Source of the DNA: Stemphylium vesicarium
Lineage: Eukaryota > Ascomycota > Dothideomycetes > Pleosporales > Pleosporaceae
Reading direction: 5' to 3'
Assembly: GCA_004380135.1 (NCBI GenBank)
Contig: QXCR01000095.1
Span: forward strand, 51,308 to 115,307
DNA: 64,000 nucleotides
Shown here piece by piece: positions 1 through 11,400 of the stretch. The position numbers were made by a program, and so were the translations under genes. Position 1 is the first letter of the stretch. Each line of letters opens with the position of its first letter. The notes beneath the pieces were generated by a model. It searched no databases. It had not been told where the DNA came from and saw nothing but the letters and a program-made list of their open reading frames with translations.

Positions 1-1
1 G

Positions 2-1815
2 CAGAAGCATTTCTCAAACTACAGCCTCCAAGTCTACGAGAAGAATGCTGAGGTGTCCGGCACCTGGTTCGAAAATAGATATCCGGGGCAAGTACAGGCT
101 AAGGTGCTGACTGCGGGGACGATGGGAAACTCGCCTCACGATTAGCATTTACCGATTCAGCCACAGCGAACCAGCGCACTTGGCGAACTTTGCTAACTCC
201 GCTTGCAGATGCGCATGTGACGTTCCTTCTCATAACTACACTTGGTCATTTGAGCCGAAGCTCGACTGGTCGGCTGTTTATGCCAGTTCGAGAGAAATAT
301 TCGCCTACTTCAACGACTTCGCGCGCAAATACGGTCTCTACAGATACGTAAAGACACGGCACCAGGTCAACGGCGCGACATGGAATAAGCAAAAAGGCGG
401 ATATGATGTTGAGGTCAAAGACTTGGAAAGTGGTCAAATTGTAAAAGATCACTGCGACATCTTGGTGAATGCTGGTGGCATTCTAAACAACTGGCAATGG
501 CCTGCTATACCAGGCTTGGACAAGTATAAAGGCACATTACTGCACACTGCGAACTGGAACGATAATGTTGACCTAACAGGTCGGAATGTTGGTCTTATCG
601 GCAATGGGTGAGCCGTCTTGGTCTGCGCTGCTTGTAACGTACTAACTCTGCCGCAGCTCCTCGGGTATCCAAGTCCTCCCCACAATCCAACCGCACGTCA
701 AGAAAGTAACAACTTTCATCCGCGAACCAACCTGGGTATCACCGGTTCAAGGGCTGGAGCAGCACGTCTTCTCCGACAGAGAGAAGCTAAACTTCGCAAC
801 AAAGCCTGGCGCATTGGTAGAATACCGCAAGAACATTGAACGAGGCCTTAACGGCCAGTTCGGCATCTTCCTAAAGAACACAAATGTCAATGCCGAAACC
901 GAAGCCTACTTTCGTCAGCAAATGACAGACAAGTTGAAGAATGAATACCTGGAGGAGCGCCTGATACCAAACTGGCATGTCGGCTGCCGCCGCCTAACAC
1001 CCGGAGTGGGCTACCTGGAAGCCCTGGGCAAGCCGAACGTGCAAACCGTCTACGGCGAGATCAACGAGATAACCGAACGCGGCTGTCTCTGTTCTGACGG
1101 CAACGAATACCCCGTCGACGTCCTAATCTGCGCCACAGGCTTCAACACATCCTTCAAGCCGCGCTTCCCCGTGATAAACGCCTCAGGCACCAACCTCCAA
1201 GACGCCTGGGGCAACGAACCGCGTTCCTACTTCGGTCTCGCAGCCGCCGACTTCCCCAACTATCTCATTTTCCTCGGCCCCAACTGTCCCATTGGTAACG
1301 GCCCCGTCCTCAGCGCCATCGAAGCCCAAGCCGATTACATGTGCAAGCTCATCGACCGCTTCCAAACACACAACATAGCTACTTTCGCACCGAAAACAGA
1401 TGCTATTGACGATTTCATCGCGTTCAAGAACGACTTTATGAAACGCACCGTTTGGAACGATGGATGTCGCTCTTGGTACAAGTCCCTCGGCGCTGACGGC
1501 CCTGTTACCGCGCTGTGGCCGGGCTCCACGCTGCACTATATCGAAGCGCTCATGGAACTCAGACTAGAGGATTGGGATGTTAAGTACACGGGCAATCGTT
1601 TCAACTGGCTGGGGAATGGGTATTCGCAGACTGAGATTGATCCTACAGCTGATTGGGCCTTTTATGTCAGGGATCAGGATGATGATGAGCCGATTTCTAG
1701 GCTCAGGAGGTTGCAGATTGTTAATAAGAGTGGGACGGTGGAACCCAGTGCTGGAGTGGACTTTTCTGGGAGGAGTTCCGGGGGTGGTGCGATGGCGGGG
1801 GAGGCGAAGTTGTAG
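2..1815 (+). CDS. Flavin-binding Baeyer-Villiger-type monooxygenase (5' end outside window)
   Basis: FAD/NADPH-dependent monooxygenase. The Baeyer-Villiger type inserts one oxygen next to a ketone carbonyl. Exons 2-87, 209-607 and 657-1815 give 547 visible residues; the N-terminus with the first Rossmann motif lies before the window. Seen: a YPGCACDVPSH segment, the family fingerprint YKGTLLHTANW (consensus FxGxxxHxxxW with Tyr for Phe), then the second Rossmann motif GLIGNGSSG, which spans intron 2. Intron 2 is GT-AG with a GTACTAAC branch site. Intron 1 only keeps frame with a GC donor (GCAAGT at 88) and has GCTAAC just before its CAG. The substrate cannot be read from sequence; steroid or cyclic-ketone oxidation is known for relatives. 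No biosynthetic neighbours are visible. Confidence 0.88.
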
Positions 1816-3676
1816 GCTGCGTTTGTTGGGGTGATTGGCTTGCGCGGCGGTGTTTCATCGTTTGGTGCTCTGGATGGTTATCGTGGTGCTTGCGTGGAGG
1901 TGGGAGACACAGGGTCTTGTGTGCGGAGAATGATGTTGGTGATATCTGTCATTAGATAGCTGAGTAAGGATTCGTTATGGATTATCACAGTGTGATCGTG
2001 ATAAATTCTCGTAGATCATTAGCTTCATTGGGAGTTGTGCGTATTTGGATCCAGCACAAATGACTATGAGCCTCGCTTCGAGGGAACGGTACGGATCATA
2101 ACGGAACACCTTGTCTCGTCAGCATAAACGAATGGAGACAGTGCTCTCAAGGGATCTCTGACGAGCTCATCTAGCACTACTACTGCGCCTTTGCCAGTCA
2201 AGACTGATCTGACAATGAGCATGCAGGCAACGAGCTCATTAGACGCCATCGTCACTCGGAACCCTCATATGATTATTCATGCTCTCAATAGTAACGCGAT
2301 CTCGCTCAATATGTTGTGGACATTGCGGAACCGCGAGTCGTCAGCACATTTACGACAACCTCATTACCCGGCGGGCTTGACTCACATTGTGAGAAGATGT
2401 GTCGAAGAGGGGAAAAGGACCTACTATCGCGGTGACATTGATCGCATTCCGACAAACATCACGAGACATCACAACAATCCTTCCACACCATGCTCAGAAA
2501 AGGGCTCAGCGCTCGCAAACAACACCAAACACAACCGCGACAGAAAAAGATGAAGCATCCAGAGTTGTTCGCGACAGAATCCGTGCGTCCTTAAGATTCA
2601 CGCTAGCCGTACCGGCTCCCCAACCCGCGGCGCCCGTCGATTACGCTGACCCACCTGCGAAACACCCCAACCGTCACTTGTACGCTGCAACCTGTATCGA
2701 TGCCGCAAGCACGCAAATCCCCGAGCTTTGGAGATCCGGGCAGCAGACAGTTTCGCGTCGAAATCTGCATGTAAGCATTAGCTATGATCTGCAGTATCGA
2801 TGAACGTTGGAAATTTCCCTGTGGGGTAAGGAGGCAGCCGCTACGCACGCAACGGGTTCCGCAGATATGGAGGCAAGCAAGAAGCGACGACAGCAAGTGA
2901 TAGCAGCCGCAAGTCAGGTTTCCCACGCGTGTTCAAACCAACAATAGACGATGGGCGAGTCTTCACCCTTCTGTTTGAAACCACACGATTCAACAATGTG
3001 TTTCCAAACCGACCCGAAAAGAAGAAACAAGCTATTTCTAGATCTGCCATCAGGTATACCGAAATACCCCAGACCCTTGACGTGTTCCCTACTCGACTCG
3101 CGCCCTTTCGGCTAACGGAGCAAAAAGTGGGAGATCGCGCACTCTCCTCCAAGCCACTTTAGCCCTAACAAGGACTACCCCGTGCACAGACATTGCCTAA
3201 TTCGCGGTTACCGGGACCCATCAACTATCGTGTTTCGGTTGCGTTGCTATTTCCATCGTAAGCCAAGATCTTTTCTGCCCGTAGTACAGACAAACGCTGT
3301 ACGCAAGCGTGTCTTTCTGTCGGGTCGGTGCTGGCGGGGGTAAAAAAGGCGTATGCAGTGTCAGGGGTGTAAGACGTGCATCTTGACTACGTCTTGACGT
3401 TTTAGACGGCGAGTTAGTGCCGTGTGAGAGAAGGGTCCAGGGCTTGTGAGGGGAATCAGCGCGAGTAAGATGGGTTTGAAGGGTTGGGTGGGTGGTGAGG
3501 TGTATATATATTGGTGTGCTGCTCCGGGGAAAAAGAACATCATCTTCATTATCACTTCAACAACAGCATCTCTTCCATCTTCAATCAACAATCCTCTATC
3601 CATCTTTTTTTCTTACTGCAGGCCAGTTCCTTAATCCTCTACAAACAATACCGATCCATTCGACCAACGAGCCAAA
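1816..3676. other. Intergenic, no gene seen
   Basis: Short ORFs here show no family resemblance and conflict with one another. The last 180 bases are the promoter and CT-rich leader of the DUF7053-like gene. Confidence 0.6.
3503..3510 (+). promoter_or_regulatory. TATA-like element
   Basis: TATATATA lies 167 bases before the ATG at 3677, followed by a CT-rich stretch at about 3550-3640 typical of fungal core promoters. Confidence 0.4.
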
Positions 3677-4205
3677 ATGCCTACTTCCCAGATCTCAACC
3701 CCCCTCTCCGGCATCGACGCCGCCATTGTCATCGCTGCTCTGCACAACCACGACCTCATGATCAAAACGCTTTGCCCGGCGCTTGTAAGCTACGCTTTCG
3801 AGTCTGGCGACAAAGACACGACGGCTACCTACACCGTTACGGACAAGAAGCCCATTGGCCAGGTGAGTCACGCAGTCGCCCAATCCCCCTTTGCACCCCC
3901 CTCCCCCAACATTCTTTCTTCTTTGCCTCCCTTCTCCCACCACTCAACAAATATCCTAACAAGCCCACCAGACAACATACAAACTCACCCTCACCAACGT
4001 CCCCGACGGCGTCGACTCCCTTGTCAACGCCAAGCCCCCCATCGGCGTACTGACTATCAGCGGCAAGTGGCGTGTCGCCGATGGCAAGTTGAGCGAGGAG
4101 GTCGACATTGATGCGAATTTCATGATGAAGAAGGTTGCGAAGAGTAACGTTGAGAAGACGCATCCTGAGCAGCATATGAAGTTGCTGGAGGCTGCGAGGG
4201 CTTAG
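3677..4205 (+). CDS. DUF7053-like small protein
   Basis: Exons 3677-3862 and 3972-4205 give 139 aa. The intron has a GTGAGT donor, a TCCTAAC branch site and a CAG acceptor, phase 0. The protein resembles the fungal DUF7053 family: a helical HNHDLMI segment near residue 22, then beta-rich stretches with a central PDGVDS and an ISGKWRV strand, and a short helical tail. It has no signal peptide or membrane segment. The family has no assigned biochemical role. The assignment rests on pattern similarity from memory, so it is moderate; the gene structure itself is well supported. Confidence 0.72.
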
Positions 4206-4668
4206 GTGGAGGATGGATGAATGGGTGCATAGCTTGGAGTATGTTTTTCTTTTAGCTGAATTGAATTGAACTGAACTGGATTGACAAATTCTTGGTTTTG
4301 AATGGGGTTGATGTGGTGAAGTGCTTTGTGTCTTGACTTTTGCTACGGTGTGTTTGTGTGAAGACCAGACTATTGACATCGTAGGAAAGCGGCCGAGGGA
4401 AAGTCTCCATCGCTCAAACTTTGTTAAAAAAAAGAGCCCACGTCTCCCAATTCTGTCGTATGGCATGATCACCCTCCAGTGTCCTCTAAAGATTTAGGGA
4501 GATACCATGTAATGTCCTACAACTGGTGCACCAATCCCAGTCCCTATATAACTTAGGTTCTGCAAAAAGGCTAACGAAAAATATTCAGCCTTGAAGCTCA
4601 AGAAAGAAGAGGAAAGGCCCATCTTACAGGGAAGACAAGACTGTAGCTAAGGTACCACGATCCTAATC
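4206..4668. other. Intergenic, no gene seen
   Basis: 3' flank of the DUF7053-like gene. No supported ORF. Confidence 0.5.
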
Positions 4669-4833
4669 TCACCAGCAAATACGTACCCAGCGGTTATGGC
4701 ATTGCTTCCGTTGCTTCTCACACTGATCGACAGTCCTGGTTACGGTTTCGACGGCTTTCATCACAACAGTCATGGTAATAGGGTAGTATCTTGTGATATG
4801 CACAGTGGCGGTAGATTGCTGACGAGGCTCGAG

Positions 4834-5125
4834 GTTTTGGGCGGAACGCTGCTGCGGATGCCGAGTGACAGCGGCCGGTTTGGGCAGCTCTTCGGTGTGC
4901 GCGATTCGATGTGACGAACACAACCGTTTCATGCGGGATTAGCCAGCATTTATTGTCCGTGGGGATGGATCGCGGACCAGGCGCGGCGTTTTGGGTGAAG
5001 TGCTGCTGCGGATATGGCTAGACAATGGCGAGTTCAAGTAGCTTTTCGGTGGACACTGTGTGTACAGGAAAAGTCTCGATATTACTTGATGAAGGCAAGA
5101 CTGGCGTGCTCGAGATTAGCCAGCA
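4834..5125 (-). repeat. Diverged tandem duplication
   Basis: Two copies about 155-175 bases apart share a GTTTTGGG..(GC)TGCTGCGGAT block (4834-4859 and 4989-5013), a GCTCTTCGGTG/GCTTTTCGGTG block (4887 and 5041) and GATTAGCCAGCA (4937-4948 and 5114-5125). On the minus strand both copies code for similar peptides. Confidence 0.5.
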
Positions 5126-5502
5126 ACTTTTGTTCGATAATACCTTGGAGTCGACCTTTGGCGGATAGATAGGTATCCTGCGGTCTTGTACCGTTCGGAT
5201 ACCTTTAGCGATGCCGTTTAGTCGGTTACTTGCTTCAGTCTTCCAACTTCGCTCCGTATCCTGTTCCACGGACTCTATTTGCTCGGAACCAAGGATTAGA
5301 CCCCACATTCTGTACCCTGCCGTTTTCCCGGCCCGGCCTTTGCTGAATTCCACCGCCCTTGCGGTAGAGCCCGCAAAGTGCTCAAAGTATTGGCCTAGAA
5401 TTCCAATGGAGTTAGACGCTGGAACGAAAGGGTCAGGTCTAAAGTCGGGGGGAGTGAAGCATTTCAGAGTCTTATCAGTAAGTTGGAGCAAAATCCCAGA
5501 CT

Positions 5503-5651
5503 CCGCAACAATCAATTAAGTGGGTCCTAGAAGGTTCAGATTGGATTGATTGATTACCTCTTTAGGCCTAGCAATTCCCTATATAAGTTTAACTCCTGCC
5601 TAGATAGGTAAGTGGGTCTTTGACAGAGTCCAGATTGAATTGCTTGTTGCG
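5503..5651. repeat. Short inverted repeat flanking about 120 bp
   Basis: 15-base arms at 5503-5517 and 5637-5651 are reverse complements with one mismatch. The interior holds a direct TAAGTGGGTC repeat (5517 and 5609). This may be a tiny inserted element or remnant. Confidence 0.35.
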
Positions 5652-6431
5652 GACTGTGCAAAATCCTGATCGCTGGCTCAGGAAGTGAAAATACGGACGC
5701 AGCCATGGCCATATCCCCTGCACCGCTCTCAAGCTTGCGGATCATGAACTCGAATGCGTTGTCGAAAGAATCAGATTTCTCCACCACCCAAGAAGCCTCT
5801 TCCAACAGGCCTGCAAAGTGCATTGCCTGGTGCTCATTTACCCCCATGTCAGTCATATGCGCATAGATGATCTCTTTGAAGCCATACCTCAGGTTGAAGT
5901 AGATGAGTGACCGTGCGATTGGTCAGGCCTGTGTCCAGCGAGTTTCAATTCTCGGCACAAGTCGTGCGCAGAGAGCCTTCGACAACTCGGTATTGCGGCG
6001 ATTCTGGGGGAAAACTACATTCTCCCACCTAGAGGCAGTGACTTTCTCGAGCTCAGAAAAGCTGTCGGTCTTTTTGGTGACCAGAGCCTGGCAGAGACTA
6101 CTGGCAGCGCTCGGTTTCGAGATGGTAGTGTTGGGGACTACGAGGGAGCTTATCAAAGCAGCCGCTGTTACGCCTTTTTTCTTTTTCCTTTTGCAGTTGG
6201 CATCATCGCAGTTGGGAACGACGATTGTAAGGTTAAGCCTTGATCGACCATAATGCTGTGAGAGACCAGCCAAACAACGGGGATATCATCCAGGAATTTG
6301 TCGAAGAGCGCTTTGAAGTCGATAGTGACGTTATCAGAGGGCTGCTCCAGGATAGCCGCGCCATTCACCAGGGAAATGATGCTAATTAGAGCGCATGCGA
6401 TGAACGCAAGGATGTTGGCGCTTTGCGCCAT

Positions 6432-7635
6432 GTCAAAAACTTGAGAGCGATCTCAAGCTGGGATGAGAGAATTTTGAAAGCGATGAGTGTGTGGGTAAGG
6501 TGCCTTATTTGCAAGCAGATTTTCAAGATTTAAAGCGGATTGGGATTACAATTATCAGTCAGCATCTAACCAGTGCAAGAAAGGTTGAACGGGATGCCCG
6601 CACCTGTACCAAAGAACAGCAAGGGTTATAATACAAGGTTGTACAGTTGGGGGTTGCCAGATTTGCGCCTGTGTCGGTTCCTCTGGGATTCACGATGCAG
6701 GGTCAAGGTCATGAGGAAGTCTCCTCGTCCAGAGCAGGGGTTGCTTGGATCGTGATGGAAATCAGGGTCTTTTTACCAGATAGAGCTGCATTATTTACAG
6801 CTTTAGAGCGTCATGGCAACGATGAGAAAGACGCTGTACCGGATCGCCAACCGACGTCCTTAGGCTTTGGGAGACGAGTATCTGTGCAGTCAGTCGCTGC
6901 GCTGAGGTACCCTAAGATCAGAGTATAAAGCTGGTGAGGCTTCCTTTCGTTGTTTCCGTCATCCGTATCGCTTCCATTGGGATTGTAGACTGGGATCCTC
7001 GCTCGCCGTTGTCGTCGAACTTACCATACTAGTGCGCTTGCTATCACTGAGCCATCAGGTCCCAGATATCCAAGCACATAATTCGACATGTCTGCAGTAC
7101 AGCCTGCCAGTGATTCCTCCGCAGTCCAGGAAGTGGTCGGCTAGCAGACGCAGGGTCGTAAGGTGCGACGCCATTCCAATTTGCTCGACACAGTGTGCGG
7201 ATTCGCGTCAACGCCACCGCACATGCGCATGCGCCTTCAGAAAGCACGCATCTACTCCTAGCATTGTTACTCTCGAACTCGCCTCATGCATTTGTTGAGC
7301 GCGCAGAGTGGAGAAAGAGAAGTATTCAACGCCGTGGAGCGGGGCGGACCATGATGCTAAGAAGAGTGTTGGCGAAGCGAGACATTGGCATTTGGATTGG
7401 GCCTAGTGCGAAGTACCCCTAGAGTCGGCAGTTCGCGCACGCTCATCCTCCGCGTCGTGTCGCCGCCTCACTTTGCCGCGATGATGATTCCGACCGCAGA
7501 CGAAGAGTCACAGTATTCTTTTCGATGAAGATTGAGGACTTTATTTTTCATGGGCTAGCTACCTATTTATAGTTCGTTCGCTCGACAAGTCATACTTGAG
7601 CAGACACCGAACCATGCCTATTGCATTGCCACAGC
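6432..7635. other. Intergenic, no gene seen
   Basis: No ORF with recognisable features. It lies between two minus-strand genes. Confidence 0.55.
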
Positions 7636-8812
7636 CTACTCTTCAAAAGAAACATCCTTCTTCTCCTTCGGGGGCCTAAACCCACAGTACAAGCACGTAT
7701 CAGGATATCCCGTCCAAGGGCTACCCTTGACTGGCACACCACCGTTCGCGGTCCACATGTTGACGGGCTGCGGGTTCTGTCTCGCCTTGGGGTTGACGCC
7801 TACGTCAATCGTAGCGTATAGGCCATCCTCGATTGTCTTGCCAATAAGCGAGATCTTCATGACGGGATCGTCACCACCCTGCTTCGCCATGTTGAAGAGC
7901 GGATCTACGGCGTTGGTGGTGATGGCTTGCGTGTTTGTATTGTAAGGAGATGTCTTCTCGACTTGACCGAGGAAGTTTTGCTCGATGTAGAATTGGCCGA
8001 CATGCGAGATTGTACCACCTTGGATGGTGTTGTTGGGGAGCAGCTTGGCACCGTGGTGGATGATGGCTAAGATGGTCAATCTGGAGGCATGGGAGTAAGC
8101 TGAAGAAAGAGCTTACTGTGGAGATGGTTTGTGCGCCCGACGTAGTGTCCTGGGATGACTGTGATGAAGGTTGCCGTGCCATTAGCTCCAGTTGGCTGCA
8201 CGCCGCGGAGAGCATTGGTAGTGATGGCTGAAGCAGAGCCGTCGCCATTGCCTTTGGCTTGCACACCAGTGTAGACACCAGTGGCATTACTTCCCCACAT
8301 CTCGACGTAGGCATCAGTGACAGGCTTGCAAGAAGACGTGTCGATGATGTTGACGTCTAGATGAGTGATTGCGCCCTTCTCGCCCGTCAATAGGTCTTGT
8401 CGGATGAGCTCGCCAGTAACCCCTAAAAGCCTGTTAGTGGGTTCTTGTCCGTGTCTTCAAACACTGTATACTCACAATATGGGCCTTCTGTAGACTCAGG
8501 GTCCAGCGTGCATGCGGCCTCGGCACCATAGCTCTCCTCGACTTCGCCAACGTCGCGGCGGACAAACTCATGTTCTTTCGCGAAACCAGCCGCAACCCGA
8601 AGCTCATGAAGCCTGGCTTCACGCCTCTGGTGCTGTTCCCGGACCCAACCGCTCTCAATAAGATCTCGCTTGCATGTCTGGACGCTCCGTCGGTTGGGGT
8701 GGTCAAGATGGGCTTGCCTCCTCAAGATCTCCCTGTTGGTGTTGCCACCAGGATGAGCAACAACACTGGAAGCCAAGAGGGCGGCAGTGAGAGCCTGTGA
8801 GAATTGAACCAT
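7636..8812 (-). CDS. Secreted intradiol ring-cleavage dioxygenase
   Basis: Fe(III) dioxygenase that opens catechol-type aromatic rings between the two hydroxyls; this branch is the extracellular fungal form. Exons (minus) 8812-8476, 8422-8117 and 8066-7636 give 357 aa. A signal peptide occupies residues 1-20 (ALTAALLASSVVAHP), followed by a charged linker and the catalytic domain from TLDPESTEGPYW. The metal-site region is visible as GHYVGRTNHLH then TIIHHG across intron 2, the usual Tyr/His/His arrangement. Both introns are GT-AG and short, and both repair the frame exactly (split codons TGG and ACC). A TATAAA lies about 70 bases upstream. Relatives are linked to growth on lignin or plant phenolics; the substrate here is not known. 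Confidence 0.9.
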
Positions 8813-8880
8813 GATGAGATTGAGTCTGCGTAAGTGTGGTGATTCCCAGGACCATCTGAGACTACCATGCGGCTCGACCC

Positions 8881-8886
8881 TTTATA
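8881..8886 (-). promoter_or_regulatory. TATA box of the dioxygenase gene
   Basis: TATAAA on the minus strand, about 70 bases upstream of the ATG at 8812. Confidence 0.4.
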
Positions 8887-11400
8887 CGTCTGTGGTCCTC
8901 AGTGATGCGGCGCTTCTGCAGGTGCTATCAACATCGTTATGGATCTACGAATTTCTGCTGTCGCCATACTCGTCACTGCGCGGTCTAGTAAGTGTTCCTT
9001 GTTGTTTGTTACTCTCCACATATTGTCCAGGGTAAGGCCCATAATCATCGTGATCATGATAGGCAGCGGCAATTGCTCGCTTCAGTACATGCGCCGCAGC
9101 TAGATTAGCGTTCATCTAGTGCCCGTTCTTGGTAGCGGGGAGCATGGAGACTGGTATTCTTGGTACGACATTTGCAGAGTGCTGTGTGGGTAATGTTTAC
9201 CCATCACACATTAACCGGAAAGCCTGCGAGTGGTGATCGGTAGTTGTATGCGGTGTAATGTGTCCGAGCGAAGATTCAGACCTGGAACCAAGAAACGTTC
9301 CCATGCATGAAGACCTGTGCAGTTGTACATGGACTTTCTACTTTTGGTTTTGTCCGTTGTCGTTGAGAGATGCGTCTTGAAGCCTTGATGGAAGGTGGAC
9401 GAGCATTTCTAGCCGCCTTCGGTTAAGCGAGAACGAACGAAGAAGGCGGCTGGAATTTGATGGGGCTCGAATGCAGGGGCAGCCGGGCGGCCAAGACCAT
9501 CTAAACCAGCATTAATGAATGGCGGAGGCACCGTAGGGTGGGTCAGATGACTTGGCTCGTATGAGTCGTCCTTATGGAGACCAACAATTATCGCACGGGT
9601 CGGATTGATAATGCCGACCGTGCTGGCCGTGATCGCATACAATGAATCTGGATCCGACTGCCCACGAGACGGTATATAGTATTCGAGTGGTCACAATGCC
9701 TTTACTTTGAGTAGGCCTCATATCTGCTAGGCAGGAATTGTAGCTGAGGTGAAAGTTTGATCGTTGAATGTGTAGACAAATAGGCTATGCGGTCACAAGA
9801 TGACGCCGGTCAGACCGCATCGTGGAAATCCTATTATGAGCAGCGAAGTAATAGGCAAGAGGTGCAGAAGATTGCATGTGCATGTTCTGGGCGGAATGAT
9901 TGCCGTATGTATCCGGCAGATCTGCATGCACACTATCCTTTGGATTCAGAGGTATTAGATACGTATGGCTAGGAGAAGGCCCAGTATCGATGTCATCCGT
10001 TTTCCGTCGCGGAACGAATTCTGAGAAGCGCTTTAGTACCATATCCTGGCCGTTTTGAGAACGTTTCCCAGTCCATTCTTGAGATCGAGGCATGGAGTAA
10101 TTGCTATCGCTGTCGCGACAGCTCGATAGGGCTATGGTGCGTTTTTAAAAAGAATCAGAAATGGCAAGAGAGCGGCAGGGACGAATGAATGGTTGTGAGT
10201 ACTGAATCTGGACGGGGAAAGTGCAAGATGATAGGAGTGAGTGATGAAGAGGTAAGCGCGATATGACGTCATAAGCTAGGTCATGCTTCCCCACCAAGAC
10301 ACCCAATGCGTAAGCAAGCTATTGTGATTTTGGTGAAAATGCTTGCAACAATCAAAGCATCTGCCTAGGTGCGAGAATGAGACATATGTAGTACCTCCAA
10401 AGCGAGGCCTCGTATCAATTTAGAAATAAACTGATATTGGAAAATCAAGCAGAGCAATAAAGATTCATCGAGGCGCTGATTAGCGGAGGCGTATCAGAAT
10501 CTCAGTATAAACTCGTTGCTTAGCTGATATTTTAGCATTGCGTAAGGGGAACGAGATATTAATGTTCAAAGCGTGATATTTACCCTGTGCATAGAGCCGG
10601 AGTGCTGTTCTGACCACCGGCTTAATATCGTCGCACCATGTACTCTTATTACAACGGCATTCCTAACTAGCAAGCGCCTTTTCAACCTTCCTTTTGAATT
10701 ACTCCAAATACGGCTCGACCCGACACGGGCGTTGGGACTAAATGGAGTGCCAATATGAACGCGGGGTGGGTGGCTTGCAGTAAAGTGCGAAGCCACTGGG
10801 ACGCCTCACTGTGAAGCAAACATGTTCCTGGGAAGAGAGATTAGAGGACGTTGCATCCTGTTTCTGCAAAAGAAAGCCAGGTCCAAAAGCACACAAAGCG
10901 GGGGACATTGGTGCTCGCACCTTCCCCAGTTAGCCAAAGCGCTATCCCGAATCCATCCCTAGTGCTCGGCCAGCCGCTGTATCCGGCTCGTCCCTGACCG
11001 AAACACCAATACTCAACTACTGAAACACAGAACGCCAGGACAGCCCCGAGACCAGCGTCTTGAGTTGTTTTGCGTCCTCTCGTCGCACACTGAAGGTGAC
11101 GCGATGCACATAAGCGACGTCTGGCATCCAGCCATGAACCAATAGCGATGGTGCTGGCAACCGCCACCATCCTTGTGGTTGTTCACTCGCAGTCCCAACG
11201 ACTCCCATGTTCACCAACGAAATGGCAGCAGCGTAAGGAGGTAGTTTGTAGACGCAACGAGGAACGTGACGAAACTCTGCTTTTCCTTTCTGAAACCTGC
11301 GAATAGGTATTGAAGTGTTGACGACAACACCATCTTTCCTTTCGTTTGCATCCATCACTCCATCATTTTCATTTCTGTTCCACACGAGTGTATACCGACT
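8887..11400. other. Long intergenic region
   Basis: No supported gene. Short ORFs at 9409-9642, 9785-10093 and 11017-11457 (minus) lack domains, signal peptides or splice context. A perfect TGACGTCA palindrome (bZIP/CRE-type) sits at 10264-10271, but its relevance is unknown. Confidence 0.5.

Larger units (their letters stand above)
4669..6431 (-). pseudogene. Decayed gene for a secreted protein, family not recognised
   Basis: Reading leftward from ATG 6431, the first about 65 residues start with a convincing signal peptide (hydrophobic residues 6-22, ending ...LVNGAA). The frame then changes near 6235-6275 to a segment that runs to about 5554 and is open except for one TGA at 5924-5926; text on both sides of that TGA reads as protein (RWTQA, stop, PIARSLIYFN). 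Further pieces at 5018-5515 and 4669-4932 use other frames and share a repeated motif (TEKLLELAIV versus TEELPKPAAV, each followed by a PQQ..QN element), so the locus once coded for internal repeats. Frame changes may be introns or indels. No known domain was recognised. A functional multi-exon gene is possible but less likely given the stops. Confidence 0.4.
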
